DNA of 64,000 nucleotides from JACVRW01 sp963835705. Its GTDB lineage: Bacteria > Actinomycetota > Thermoleophilia > Solirubrobacterales > Thermoleophilaceae. Shown in pieces: positions 1 through 8,597 of the stretch (the stretch's first letter is position 1; each line of letters begins with the position of its first letter). Both the position numbers and the translations under genes were made by a program. Location: NCBI GenBank assembly GCA_963835705.1, contig CAWIGR010000004.1:11840-75839 (forward strand). The letters are read 5' to 3'. Under the pieces are notes generated by a model, which saw only the letters and a program-made list of their open reading frames with translations, searched no databases and had not been told where the DNA came from.

Positions 1-83
1 GCTTTCCGCTTCTCGTGGGCGGCTTCTGGGGTCTCTCCGAGAGACTCCGGTCGGCTGAGCACGCGCCACAGCCAGCGCGGCAT
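1..83 (-). CDS. Hypothetical protein, 5' part only (runs off the left edge)
   Basis: A minus-strand reading frame opens with ATG at 83 and runs off the window after about 27 residues. It starts MPRWLWRVLSRPES and continues with a charged, Glu/Lys-rich stretch. The Trp/Arg-rich start and codon use look like a real short actinobacterial protein rather than a shadow, but too little is present to name a family. Bases 84-289 between it and the next call show nothing I can support on either strand. Confidence is low. Confidence 0.3.
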   Translation of the reverse strand, partial: MPRWLWRVLSRPESLGETPEAAHEKRK

Positions 84-289
84 CCGGAACTCGCCACCCC
101 ACGCCTCCGGCGCTCGATTGGACACCTCGCGGCTCCTGTCGGTCTTCCTGATTCTAGGTCGCGTGGGGTCCGCCCCGCAACGCGAGGTGGAGCTCGCGCC
201 GCCGAGGCGCGCCACCCGCGAGAACGGTGGCCGACATGCCGCTACTCGCGCGAAGCGGAAGGGCCCGCCGTCGCAGAGGGGACGACCGG

Positions 290-499
290 CTAAGCAGGCA
301 CGTTCGCGTACCAGCGCACGCGCGCGTCGTCGTTGGGACGGCGGCAGCGCATCGTGAGACCCTCGTAAGGATCGTTCCGGCCACGGCAGCGGAAGCGGAA
401 CACCTGCCGATTGATCACGCCGTCCCGGCGGTAGCGCACGGCCCTCGTCCGCACCACGTCACGCGCCTTCGTACATCCAACGCCGTAGGCCGCGATCAC
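290..499 (-). CDS. Small cysteine-containing hypothetical protein, probably N-terminally truncated
   Basis: This 69-residue frame starts at a GTG and ends at 290. It contains the pattern GVGCTKARDVVR, then FRCRG and MRCRR, then an RVRWYAN tail. Similar spaced-cysteine domains occur at the end of secreted actinobacterial proteins, where two cysteine pairs are expected. The frame continues upstream of the GTG with two further cysteines (ECCNS) before a TGA at about 550, and no signal peptide is present, so the N-terminus seems lost or in another frame. It lies just downstream of the broken hydrolase on the same strand. The function is unknown. Confidence 0.4.
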   Translation of the reverse strand: MIAAYGVGCTKARDVVRTRAVRYRRDGVINRQVFRFRCRGRNDPYEGLTMRCRRPNDDARVRWYANVPA

Positions 500-567
500 G
501 TCGCCGCCGTAGATGGAGTTGCAGCACTCTGCCTCCGGGAGCTCTGCCGGTCAGGACGTCAGGTCCC

Positions 568-1391
568 TCAGAGGCCGGTCTGGCGGAGGAAGTCGATCAC
601 CTCCTGGGCGCAGCGCTCCGGGTCGTCTTCGAAGAGGAAATGGCGGACGCCCCCGAGCAACACGAGCGTGGATTCAGGAATCTCGCGCGCGAACCGCGAC
701 GCGTAGTCGACCGGGATGTACTCGTCCCCCTGGCCCCAAAGAATCAGCGCCGGCACGCCCAGTGCCGCGAGCCTTTCTGGTAGGGCTCGAGCTCGTCGAG
801 GTCGAAGGAGCGATAGAGCTCGAGCATGCCGCGGCGGCCTTCGGCGGTGGTGAACGCCTTCCAATACTCGTCGAGCGTGCGCTCGTCGAACTCGCTGGAG
901 GCCTCCTCCATTAAGGTGGCGAACCCCTCCCGGGAGAGGCTGTCCATGAGCGCCTCGCCCTGGATCGGGGTTCGCATCGTCTTCGCGATCTCGATCCAAT
1001 CGATGTCGGGAAAGAATCCCGTGTTGGTGATCACCAGGCCCGCGACGGCGTCCGGCTGATCGCATGCCCAGCGCAGGCCTATCAAGCCGCCGGTGTCGTG
1101 GACGATCAGCACGACCTGGTCGAGCCCGATCTGGTGGCGGAAGCGGTCGACCGCGTCGACATGGTGTTCGAAGGTGCCTGGCGGATCGGGCGGCGAATTT
1201 CCGAAGCCGGGTAGATCCGGCGCCACCGCTCTACGTCCCACCGAGGCGAGGGCGGGAAGCAGATGACGCCACATATACGAGCTCTGCGGCCACCCGTGAA
1301 TGCAGAGCACAGGCAAACGATCCGACACCTGCGTGGGCTCCGTCTCCCGGTAGGCGATCCCGCCTACGCGCTTGAGCGCCACCTGCGGCAC
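568..1391 (-). pseudogene. Alpha/beta hydrolase (haloalkane dehalogenase-like), frameshifted
   Basis: The first part, from ATG at 1391, encodes an alpha/beta hydrolase: the oxyanion-region HGWPQSSYMWR, then VHDTGG in the nucleophile-elbow position, where Asp replaces Ser as in haloalkane dehalogenases and related hydrolases. The C-terminal part lies in another frame: PALILWGQGDEYIP, with the usual acid-residue region, and VRHFLFEDDPE, carrying the catalytic His. The frames join near 775-785 (reading PYQ then RLAALG), and the total length implies one missing base. The two parts together give a normal 275-residue protein. It is either a recent pseudogene or a one-base sequence error. The substrate is unknown. 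Confidence 0.75.
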
Positions 1392-1482
1392 GCGCTCACC
1401 CTACCCACACCGCCCGAGTGAGCTCCGCCAGATTCCGACGAACCAGCCAGACCGCCGCTTCCCCATGCGAGCAAGAGGGCTC

Positions 1483-2193
1483 TCAGGCTCGGATGCTCAG
1501 TCCGGCGCTCGCGGAGATCATCGGCGGGCGCCGGTTGTGGACTGTGTCGATGATCTCCGCGGTGTCGATGCCGTCGAGATAGACCGACGTCACGCCGAGG
1601 TTGACGTGGCCGAGCTGGCGTTGGATCACCTTCAGCGAGACACCTTCGCGGGCCATCTCGACGGCGTGGGCGTGGCGCAGCTGGTGGGGAGCGAAGCGGC
1701 GCCGCACCCCTGCCTTCGTTGAGATCCGGCGCAGGTGGTTGCGCGCAGCTGCAGGCGTCCAGGGCCTCCCGCGCGTCTGGCCATCGATCACGCAGAACAG
1801 CGTCCCGACCGGCATCTCGAGCCGGTGCGCGAGCCACGGCTGGAGTTGATCGAAGCGCCAGTTGTCCATGCCGACCTCGCGCCGCTTGCCACCCTTGCCT
1901 TGGCGAACCAGGATCGAGCCGCGGCCCGGATCGAGGTCTGGTTCCGTCAGCGCCATCGCCTCGCCGATCCGAAGTCCCGCTCGCCAGAGGACCACGATCA
2001 GCGCGCGCAGCCTCAAGCCGTGGTCTGTCTCGCCCGCCCTGCGCATGACGGCGACGATCTCTTCGACCCGAGGTGGGTCGGGCGGGTAACGAAACCCCTT
2101 GTTGCGCGGCGGACGACCTGCATGGAAGCCCGGCAGCGTTGCCGGCGAGCGCCGGCGCCCCGCGGCGTCGAGGAGCTGAAGCGTGTACATCAA
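1483..2193 (-). CDS. Tyrosine recombinase/integrase, short form
   Basis: This 236-residue protein is the catalytic half of a tyrosine recombinase. The catalytic residues are visible in order: Arg in RAGLRIGEA, Lys in GKGGKRR, His-x-x-Arg in HQLRHAHA, the second His in LGHVNLGVTS, and the Tyr nucleophile in VYLDGID. It is shorter than phage integrases (usually 350-400 residues) and has only a brief N-terminal segment, so the core-binding domain is reduced or absent. It could move or resolve a small element, or be a leftover of the element integrated at tRNA-Met. No recognition sites are evident. The start is the first ATG of two in a row. Confidence 0.85.
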   Translation of the reverse strand: MMYTLQLLDAAGRRRSPATLPGFHAGRPPRNKGFRYPPDPPRVEEIVAVMRRAGETDHGLRLRALIVVLWRAGLRIGEAMALTEPDLDPGRGSILVRQGKGGKRREVGMDNWRFDQLQPWLAHRLEMPVGTLFCVIDGQTRGRPWTPAAARNHLRRISTKAGVRRRFAPHQLRHAHAVEMAREGVSLKVIQRQLGHVNLGVTSVYLDGIDTAEIIDTVHNRRPPMISASAGLSIRA

Positions 2194-2265
2194 ACCTCCC
2201 TCGTAGAACAGCCTCGTCGGGCCGGCCTACCAGGTCCGTCCGAGGTTTCGTATTACAATTCTCTG

Positions 2266-2494
2266 GTGGAGATCCATCCGCGGCGCGCAAGCACGGCATC
2301 GCCGAGGAGGACATCGAACACGCCATGAGACACGCGCTCGCCATCGACGACCAAGCGACGACACCCGCCTCTATCTCGGCCGCCGTAGCGCGACCTCTCG
2401 AGGTCGTGACGATCGGCGCGACGACGGCTCCGAGCTCGTGATCCACGCGATGAAGATGCCGCCCAAGTACCGGCGGCTGCTCCCGGAATGCTGA
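2266..2494 (+). pseudogene. Degraded toxin-like gene of a toxin-antitoxin pair
   Basis: Fragments of one small protein can be read in several frames. They are VEIHP from the GTG at 2266, then ARKHGIAEEDIEHAMRHAL from about 2283, then DTRLYLG near 2360-2385, then PLEVVTI near 2393-2415, and finally DGSELVIHAMKMPPKYRR to the TGA at 2492-2494. In order they resemble a short actinobacterial toxin-like protein that is often encoded immediately upstream of ribbon-helix-helix antitoxins. At least three or four indels are needed, so this looks truly decayed. Its stop overlaps the region where the intact antitoxin begins. The sequence TACAAT at 2254-2259 could be the old -10 element. Confidence 0.6.
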
Positions 2495-2496
2495 CG

Positions 2497-2778
2497 ATGG
2501 CGAAGAGGAAGAACTACGGCAGGACCGCCAGCGGCAAGCCGATCAGCGACGAGCTCGTCGAGCAGCTCGCCGACAAGGCCGAGGCGGGCTACGACGTCGA
2601 CGAGACGCTCCGCCGCCGCGGCGGGCGTCCACCGATCGGCTCGGCCGCCGCCAGCGTCGAGTCGGTCCGACTCGACCCGGAGCTGCGCCAAGCGCTCAAC
2701 AAGCGAGCCGAGCGGGACCACGAGACCACCTCCTCGGTGATCCGGAAGGCGCTACGCAAGTACCTGCAAGTCGGCTGA
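2497..2778 (+). CDS. Ribbon-helix-helix (CopG-type) antitoxin-like protein
   Basis: This 93-residue protein begins MAKRKNYGRT at the ATG at 2497. A second in-frame ATG lies at 2488, inside the old toxin stop region. The N-terminal part has an ELVEQLADKAEAGYD helix and a basic RRRGGRPP linker. The C-terminal part, SVRLDPELRQAL and TTSSVIRKALRKYL, is a ribbon-helix-helix DNA-binding fold. The family normally represses its own operon and neutralises the upstream toxin. Here the toxin is broken but the antitoxin frame is intact, so it is an orphan antitoxin. The gene reads opposite to the flanking integrases. Confidence 0.75.
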   Translation: MAKRKNYGRTASGKPISDELVEQLADKAEAGYDVDETLRRRGGRPPIGSAAASVESVRLDPELRQALNKRAERDHETTSSVIRKALRKYLQVG

Positions 2779-2905
2779 CCACGGCCGAGCCGACAGTTCG
2801 TCTGTGGACAGCGACGTCCTCGAGAGCGCTCTCGCATCCATGGTGAACGGAGAAGTGCGGCATTCGGCTCTCCCATCGGAACTGGCCCCAAGGGCGAGAC
2901 AGAGT

Positions 2906-4077
2906 TCAGTGGAGCGGCCCGACGGCTGCGCCGACATCCGACTGAAACGCGGCCGACAGGCGTCGCGCTGCATCCTTGCGCGGCTTGTAAGCCAGGTACT
3001 TCTGCGTGGTCGCCAGGTCGGCGTGGCCCGTCCATTCCATGACCTCGCGCGGGTCCGCGTGCCGGATCGCGTGGGTGCCGAAGGTGTGCCGCAGGTCGTG
3101 GAAGCGGAGCTGGCGGAGCTCGGCCCTCGACAGGGCGTGCTTGTATCGCTGGCTCAGGGACTTGTAGCCCAGGTGGCGCCCGAGCGGGTCGCAGAAGCGA
3201 GGTCCTGGCCGCCGGTGAAGGGCTCGCCCTGCCCTAGTCCCGCCAGCGCCTGCGCGACCTCCTCGATCATCGGGACCGCCCTCCCCCGCCCGCTCTTCGG
3301 TGTTCCCTCCCCGCCGGCCGTCTAGTTGCGGCGCACGCGGATCGTGTCTGCCTCGAAGTCGACGTCCTCCCAGCGCAGTACCAGGAGCTCCCCGAGCCGC
3401 AAGCCCGTGAAGGCCGCCGTGGGGTAGAGCGCGCCGTCCTGCTCGTTCTCCGCCGCACGGATCGGGGCCATCACCTCCTCGCGTGAGAACACGTCGATCC
3501 CGGCTCGGCGCGGGAGCCGCGGGCGCTCGACCTGCGCGGCCGGGTTATGCGGCAGCCCGTAGATGCGCGCGGCTCGCTTGAAGATCCCGTGCAGCGTGAC
3601 GAGGTACTTCTGCAGCGTCCGGTTCGAGGGTTTGCGCGCTCGGGTGAAGTCCGCCTTCCATCGCTCGATCGCCTCGGTCGTGATGTCCTCGATCGGCTCG
3701 TCCCCGAAGGTCTCGCCGAGCACCCGGCTCATGTTGCGGTAGTCCTTGACGGTGCTCGGCTTGCACGCGCGCTCCTGCTCCACATACCGCAGCCACTCCT
3801 CGGCCGCCTGCGCGAACGTGACCCCCGTCCGAACCATGCCGGCCAGCTCGCCGCGGCGCGCCTCCGACAGCGTCTCGTCGAGCCACGCCTGCGCCGTTCG
3901 CTTGGTGAAGAAGCCCGCCGACGGGCGGCCGCGCTGCGTCCACGCCGGTCCGAGCTTCTTCTGAACCTGGCTCCCGTCCGGCAGCCGGTACTTCGCGTAC
4001 CAAGCGGGCCCGCAGGCCCGCGAGGAGAGGGAGGGAGGGTGAAACCGTACACGGTTCTCGGGACATATTTGGGACAT
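2906..4077 (-). pseudogene. Phage-type tyrosine integrase, broken by a stop codon and a frameshift
   Basis: The intact N-terminal 251 codons (from 4077) carry an AP2-like arm-binding start (WYAKYRLPDGS), a core-binding domain and the first catalytic motif TGLRLGELLVLRWEDV. An in-frame TAG at 3322-3324 then interrupts it. The frame continues beyond with GRGRAVPMIEEV, shifts once near 3200, and resumes with FHDLRHTFGTH (the His-x-x-Arg box) and WTGHADLATTQKYLAYKP (second His and Tyr nucleophile), ending at TGA 2906-2908. Both lesions lie before the active-site residues, so the enzyme is dead unless both are sequence errors. Its 5' end lies 60 bases from the 3' end of tRNA-Met, the usual place for an integrase beside its attachment site. 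Confidence 0.8.
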
Positions 4078-4137
4078 GCTTTGGAATCGGCACCAGCGTC
4101 AAACCCCAGAACATGCCGATTTCCAGCGCTTTCCCGA

Positions 4138-4210
4138 TGGGCCGGGGTGGGTTCGAACCACCGACCGACGGATTATGAGTCCGCTGCTCTGACCGCTGAG
4201 CTACCGGCCC
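4138..4210 (-). tRNA. tRNA-Met (CAT anticodon)
   Basis: A 73-nt cloverleaf on the minus strand. The acceptor GGGCCGG pairs with CCGGCCC, the D-arm is GCTC...GAGC, the anticodon loop is CTCATAA (anticodon CAT), and the T-arm is GGTGG-TTCGAAC-CCACC. CCA is not encoded. CAT could mean elongator Met, initiator Met or lysidine-modified Ile. The acceptor has a paired first position, which argues against initiator, and the overall form suits elongator Met better than tRNA-Ile2, though the latter is not excluded. Its 3' end faces the broken integrase and is the likely attachment site. Confidence 0.9.
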
Positions 4211-4366
4211 TGGAGCGGAATCCCGCGCTTCCGACGGACCGTGATGGTCGACGGATGGTCGACGAGATTCCGCGTGGACCCCATCCTAGGGCGTTCCGAA
4301 CGGCTGCCCGCGCCGGTGCGCGGCGCCCGGTTCGGCGGAGGGCGTCACACTCGGGGCGATCACTCG

Positions 4367-5179
4367 ATGACCGTGACTCCCGAAGGCCAAGAGGACCGCC
4401 GCGAGAAGCCGCGCCGGACCAAGCGGCTCGCCGCGGCGCTCCGCAGGCTGGACTCCCGCCCGGGTCTCATCAAGGCGGCGGAGTCGATGCGCGGCCTTCT
4501 GCCGGGCGATCGCCACTACGGGGATCCCCTCTCCGTCGCCGGCAGCGAGCCGATGCAGCTGATCGGGCAGCGGCTCGCCGCGCTGACGGCGGAGCGCCCG
4601 AGCGCGCTCCGAGAGGTCGGAATGAGCGCACTCCAGGTCTGGCAGGCGCTCTCAGAGGCTCAGGGCCGCGGCCAAGGTGACCACGAGCTGACGATCCTGT
4701 TCACCGACCTCGTGGACTTCTCGAGCTGGGCCCTGGAGGCAGGCGACGCCAAGGCGATCGACCTGCTTCGAGCCGTGGGCCGGGCGCTCGACCCGCCGAT
4801 CGAGGAGCACGGCGGCCGGATCGTCAAGCGCCTCGGAGACGGGCTGATGGCCGTGTTCGAGGATCCCCAGGACGCCGTGGAGGCCGCGCTCGACGGCTGC
4901 CAGGCGCTCGAGCGGGTGGAGGTTGACGGCTACTGCCCACGGCTCCGGGCGGGCGTGCACGTCGGCAAGCCCCGCAAGCTCGGGGGCGACTACTTCGGCG
5001 TGGATGTGAACGTGACGGCCCGTGTGGTGTCGGCCGCCGGTCCCCACGAGGTGCTCGTCTCGGATGCCGTCCACCAGCGCCTCGAGCGCGGTGAGCTGAC
5101 AACCAGACGCCGCTGGCGCTTCAAGGCCAAGGGGACTCCCGAGAACCTAAGGGTCTACACCGTCAAGGCGGCGAGCTGA
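4367..5179 (+). CDS. Class III adenylate/guanylate cyclase
   Basis: This 270-residue protein has a basic N-terminal segment of about 105 residues with no membrane span, then a class III nucleotidyl cyclase domain. The metal-binding aspartates are visible at about D114 (LFTDLVDFSS) and D158 (KRLGDGLMAVF). The end contains the usual GVNVTARV-like segment (GVDVNVTARVVSAA) and the KGTPENLRVY tail. It would make cAMP, or less likely cGMP, in the cytoplasm. The start is ATG 4367. In-frame codons upstream reach back into the tRNA and are unlikely to be translated. A perfect CRP-type site at 39627-39646 suggests that cAMP signalling operates in this organism. Confidence 0.88.
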   Translation: MTVTPEGQEDRREKPRRTKRLAAALRRLDSRPGLIKAAESMRGLLPGDRHYGDPLSVAGSEPMQLIGQRLAALTAERPSALREVGMSALQVWQALSEAQGRGQGDHELTILFTDLVDFSSWALEAGDAKAIDLLRAVGRALDPPIEEHGGRIVKRLGDGLMAVFEDPQDAVEAALDGCQALERVEVDGYCPRLRAGVHVGKPRKLGGDYFGVDVNVTARVVSAAGPHEVLVSDAVHQRLERGELTTRRRWRFKAKGTPENLRVYTVKAAS

Positions 5180-5192
5180 GTCCACTCCTCGC

Positions 5193-6174
5193 CTACCCCA
5201 CCGCCTTCTTCACGGCCGCCTCGAGCTCCTCGGCGCTGAACGCGCCCTCCAGGCGGGCGGCCACGCGGCCCTTTGCGTCGAACGTGAAGGTCCACGGCTC
5301 GGTCGGAAGGCGGAAGGCCGTGAGCTGCGGCCGGTAGCCCTTCTGGATCTCGTTCTCGTTGTAGACCTCCATGTGGATGAACTCGGCCTCGTCCTGGTAG
5401 TCGGACTTGACCTGCTCGACCACGTCCACCACCGGCCCGCACACGCGGCTCTGGCAGAGCCGCGGCGTGGCGAACGTGAGCACCACCGGCTCCTTGCCCA
5501 GCACGTCGGCGAAGTCCGACTCGTGCATCGTCGAGGGCGGCACGCGAGTGTCGATCTGCTCCAGGTCGCCGCCGACGTCGGCCTCGGTAGGGGTGTGGAT
5601 CTTGGGCGGGCGCTGGCCTTCCGCGGGCACGAAGTCCTTCTGCCTTCACCGTGATGACGGGACGCGCCGACGCCGCCGCCACCAGCCGGCCGTCGAGCCG
5701 CGCCATCCCCAGCACCTCGTACTTGCCGGGCCGGTTCAGCGGCAGCTCGGTCACGTACAGCGTCTTCGCCGCGTCGGTGTCGGCGGCCGACGACTGGCTG
5801 CGGAACTGGGTGTCCACCTCGAGCGACTCGTACCGCGCCACGAACGGCCCCTGCGCGGGCCCGCCGCCCGCGCGCCCGATGTACACGGCCGCCGCGGCGT
5901 CGGGGATCTGGGCGCGCGCGGCGGTGAAGAGCCCGAAGGCGTAGCGGTTCGTGCCGGCAACGAAGTGGTCCAGCGACGGGGCCAGCACGGGCCCGCCGTC
6001 CGGCAGCTCGTTGTAGAGCTCGAGCAGCGTCTTGCCCTCCGCGCTCGGGAACTGGTCCGGCTGCGCCTGGGGCGGCGGGCTGTCGGCCTGCTCCTCGCCG
6101 TCGTCGCCGCCGCAGCCGGACACCACGAGCGCACATGCGAGGAGACCGGCGGCGATCAGTCGTCGGCTGGTCAC
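5193..6174 (-). CDS. Thioredoxin-fold lipoprotein, one-base frameshift in the middle
   Basis: From ATG 6174 the protein has a lipoprotein signal peptide (hydrophobic ACALVVSGC, with Cys about residue 21) followed by an acidic, Pro/Gln-rich linker. The first half continues to VITVKA. The second half is in another frame: DFVPAEGQRPPKIHTPTEADV, then VVLTFATPRLCQSRVCGPVVD and WTFTFDAKGRVAARLEGAF, a thioredoxin/SCO-like fold with a CxxxxC pair in the redox position. The frames join near 5640-5650 and the length implies one extra base, probably an A in GGCAGAAGG. It is likely attached to the outer face of the membrane. A redox or metallochaperone role is inference. Confidence 0.7.
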
Positions 6175-6241
6175 CGGCCGTAGAAGGCTAGGGAATGGGT
6201 GAACCGGCCGATCCGATCCTTAACCCACGGTTCAAATAGGC

Positions 6242-6976
6242 TTGCGCGCGTTGACCGAGCGCGCCGCACTGATCACCGGGGGCTCGAGCGGCATCGGGCT
6301 GGCGATCGCCCGTGCCCTGGGGCAGGACGGCTACGGCGTCACGCTGTCCGCCCGCCGCCCCGAGAAGCTCGAGGCCGCGGCGCAGGCGCTTCGCGACGAG
6401 GGGCTCGAGGTGGAGGCCGTGGCGGCCAACATGGCGGCCGAGGACGAGATCAAGAAGGTGGCGGAGGCCCACCGCGAGCGCTTCGGCCGCCTCGACGTCC
6501 TCATCAACAACGCCGGGATCGGCATCGGCAGCGCCGTGGCGGACACGGAGACGAAGAAGCTCGACCTGCAGCTGAACGTCAACCTGCGCGGCGTCTACCT
6601 GATGGCGCGCGAGTGCATCCCCATGCTCAAGGAGGCCGGCGCCGAGCACGGCAAGGCGCTGATCGCCAACACCGCCTCCTATGCCGGCAAGCACGGGCAG
6701 GGCTGGCTGTCGGCCTACTCGGCGACCAAGTTCGGCGTGGTCGGCCTGTCGCAAGCCCTCCACAAGGAGCTGTCGGGCGACGGCGTGCAGGTGACCGCGC
6801 TGTGCCCGGGCTTCGTGGCCACGGACATGACCGACTGGATCGAGGGTCAGGTGCCGAAGGACGAGATGATCCAGGCGGAGGACATCGCCGAGGCGATCCG
6901 CTTCGTCCTACGAACCTCTCCCCACTGCATCGTTCCGGAGATCCAGTTCGTCCGGCCGGGCGACAGCGAGCTCTGA
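6242..6976 (+). CDS. Short-chain dehydrogenase/reductase
   Basis: This 244-residue classical SDR has the NAD(P)-binding TGGSSGIG near the N-terminus, the structural INNAGIG motif, and the catalytic Tyr-x-x-x-Lys in SAYSATKFGVVG, with Ser in the IANTASYAG segment. The loop after the catalytic Tyr, with CPGFVATDM, is typical of fatty-acid or 3-oxoacyl reductase-like members. The substrate is unknown. No ATG is available. TTG at 6242 or TTG at 6251 is the likely start, and no clear Shine-Dalgarno is seen. The 3' end overlaps the convergent gene by about 69 bases. Confidence 0.88.
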   Translation: MRALTERAALITGGSSGIGLAIARALGQDGYGVTLSARRPEKLEAAAQALRDEGLEVEAVAANMAAEDEIKKVAEAHRERFGRLDVLINNAGIGIGSAVADTETKKLDLQLNVNLRGVYLMARECIPMLKEAGAEHGKALIANTASYAGKHGQGWLSAYSATKFGVVGLSQALHKELSGDGVQVTALCPGFVATDMTDWIEGQVPKDEMIQAEDIAEAIRFVLRTSPHCIVPEIQFVRPGDSEL

Positions 6977-7423
6977 CACCGCTCTCTCGTACTCGTCGAG
7001 CCGCCGGAACGGGCGCAGCCACGCCCAGCCGGGCTGGTGGCGGAGCTCGCGGCCGCGGTGGCGCTCACCGGTCGGGCGCCGCTCGCGCCGTGGCCGCTCG
7101 ACGGCGCTGAGATCCGGCGTCTCGTCGAGCACGATGCTCGCCTCGAGCATCGTCCGCAGCGTGGTGACCTCGCGATCCGTGGCCGGCCGTGGGCGCCCGC
7201 GCGCGCGGGTGTAGCGGTCCCAGGCGCGGGCGAAGCTCGCCAGGCTCGTGCGCCCGCCGTTTCGGTGGGCGGCGAGCATCGGGCACACCCCGCCCTGGCG
7301 ATCGGTGTAGGCCCCCACGATGATGCGGTTGGCGTCGATGCCGTCGAGCATCGCCTGTCGCGTCCGAAGGGGCAGGCAGTCGACCGCGGTGCGGAGCTCT
7401 CTGGCTGGGCGACGGCGTCTCAT
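6908..7423 (-). CDS. Conserved hypothetical protein (basic, cytoplasmic)
   Basis: This 171-residue protein starts at ATG 7423 (MRRRRPARELRTAVDCLP). The region AMLDGIDANRIIVGAYTDRQGGVCPMLAAHRNGG, then SFARAWDRYT, looks well ordered, while the C-terminal third is Arg-rich. The N-terminal half resembles proteins I associate with thermoleophilic actinobacteria, but no function is known to me. The C-terminal 69 bases overlap the convergent SDR gene, so the real protein may be shorter in effect. It is divergent from the oxidoreductase at 7485. Confidence 0.6.
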   Translation of the reverse strand: MRRRRPARELRTAVDCLPLRTRQAMLDGIDANRIIVGAYTDRQGGVCPMLAAHRNGGRTSLASFARAWDRYTRARGRPRPATDREVTTLRTMLEASIVLDETPDLSAVERPRRERRPTGERHRGRELRHQPGWAWLRPFRRLDEYERAVSELAVARPDELDLRNDAVGRGS

Positions 7424-7484
7424 CGGAGGTGCCCGTAGGATGCGCCACCCGCTCGGCTCGCGCAACCGGAGAAAGGAGTGATGC

Positions 7485-8597
7485 ATGCGGCTGGGGGTGA
7501 ACCTCGGCTACTGGGGCCTCGGCCTGACCGCGGCCGACCAGCTCGCGCTCGCCCTCGAGGCGGAGGCCGCCGGCTACGACTCGCTCTGGACCGCGGAGGC
7601 CTACGGCTCGGACGCCGCTACCCCGCTGGCCTGGTTCGCGGCCCAGACCGAGCGCATCAAGCTCGGCGCCGCCATCCTCCAGATGCCGGGCCGCTCCCCC
7701 GCCATGACCGCCATGACCGCGGTCACGCTCGACCACCTCTCGAACGGGCGCTTCCTGCTCGGGATCGGCACCTCGGGCCCGCAGGTGGCCGAGGGCTGGC
7801 ACGGCCAGCGGTTCGGCAAGCAGCTGGCGCGCACGCGCGAGTACGTCGAGATCGTGCGCAAGGCGCTGGCGCGCGAGCGGCTCGTCTACGAGGGCGAGGC
7901 CTACACGCTGCCGCTCCCGGACGGGCCCGGCAAGGCCCTCAAGCTGATGCTCGCCCCGGTGCAGGAGCGGATGCCGATCTACATCGCGGCGATCGGCCCG
8001 AGGAACACCAAGCTCGTGGGCGAGATCGCCGACGGCTGGCTGCCCGTGTTCTTCTCGCCCGAGCACGTGGAGGGCTCGCGCGCGCTGCTCGAGGAGGGCG
8101 CCGCCCGCTCCGGCCGCTCGCTGGACGGCTTCGACATCGCGCCGACCGTGCAGGTCTCGATCGACGACGACCTGGACCGCGCCCGCGATTCCATGCGGCC
8201 CTTCGTGGCTCTCTACGTGGGCGGCATGGGATCGCGCGAGAAGAACTTCTACAACCGGCTCGTGCAGCGCTACGGGTTCGAGGACGCGGCGCGCGAGATC
8301 CAGGACCTCTACCTCGACGGCAAGAAGGACGAGGCGGCGGCCGCGATCCCGGCGGAGCTGATCGACCTCGTGTCGCTGGCCGGGCCGCGCGAGAGGGTGA
8401 GAGAGCGGCTCGAGGTCTACCGCGAGGCGGGCGTGGGCACGCTGATCGTGTCGCCGATGGAGTTCGACCCCGAGCGGCGCAAGCAGACGATCCGCGATCT
8501 CGCGGAGATGCTTTCTGAGCGCCGCCCGGCGGCGGATCCTGCTTGCCGCGTTCGGCGACCCCGGGCATGCCTTCCCCGCGATCGCGCTCGGCCGTGA
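7485..8597 (+). CDS. LLM-class (luciferase-like, F420-type) oxidoreductase
   Basis: This 370-residue TIM-barrel protein starts MRLGVNLGYWG and carries typical LLM features: DSLWTAEAYGSD, IKLGAAILQMPGRSP, GRFLLGIGTSGPQVAEGWHG and IYIAAIGPRN. These indicate the F420-dependent subfamily, related to methylene-H4MPT reductase and to mycobacterial F420 oxidoreductases. The substrate is unknown. A strong ribosome site (GGAGAAAGGAG, about 7465-7475) precedes ATG 7485. The last 25 or so residues overlap the glycosyltransferase reading frame and are of low complexity. The normal family end is near MLSERR, so the tail may be non-functional. Confidence 0.85.
   Translation: MRLGVNLGYWGLGLTAADQLALALEAEAAGYDSLWTAEAYGSDAATPLAWFAAQTERIKLGAAILQMPGRSPAMTAMTAVTLDHLSNGRFLLGIGTSGPQVAEGWHGQRFGKQLARTREYVEIVRKALARERLVYEGEAYTLPLPDGPGKALKLMLAPVQERMPIYIAAIGPRNTKLVGEIADGWLPVFFSPEHVEGSRALLEEGAARSGRSLDGFDIAPTVQVSIDDDLDRARDSMRPFVALYVGGMGSREKNFYNRLVQRYGFEDAAREIQDLYLDGKKDEAAAAIPAELIDLVSLAGPRERVRERLEVYREAGVGTLIVSPMEFDPERRKQTIRDLAEMLSERRPAADPACRVRRPRACLPRDRARP

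Larger units (their letters stand above)
1483..4138. mobile_element. Remnant of an integrated element abutting tRNA-Met
   Basis: Two tyrosine recombinases, one broken, and a half-degraded toxin-antitoxin pair lie together beside the 3' end of a tRNA gene, a classic integration site. The integrase reads away from the tRNA, as at an att end. I looked for a second copy of the tRNA 3' end leftward to base 1 and saw none, so the other att site is either lost or outside the window. The left boundary given here is therefore only nominal. The element may extend past the window edge and could include the broken hydrolase. Confidence 0.45.

Noticed and set aside
4323..4360. A fourth copy of the GAGTGT...ACACTC palindrome (CACACTC occurs near 4347).
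   Set aside because: No matching GAGTGT arm lies upstream within 60 bases.
5193..5630. A separate short thioredoxin-like gene starting MPAEGQRPP.
   Set aside because: It lacks a signal sequence and continues the upstream lipoprotein frame after a one-base shift, so one gene is more likely than two.
6200..6234. Inverted repeat TGAACCG...CGGTTCA between the lipoprotein and SDR genes.
   Set aside because: The 7-bp arms are 21 bases apart in GC-rich DNA, with no T-tract and no clear promoter position; not convincing.
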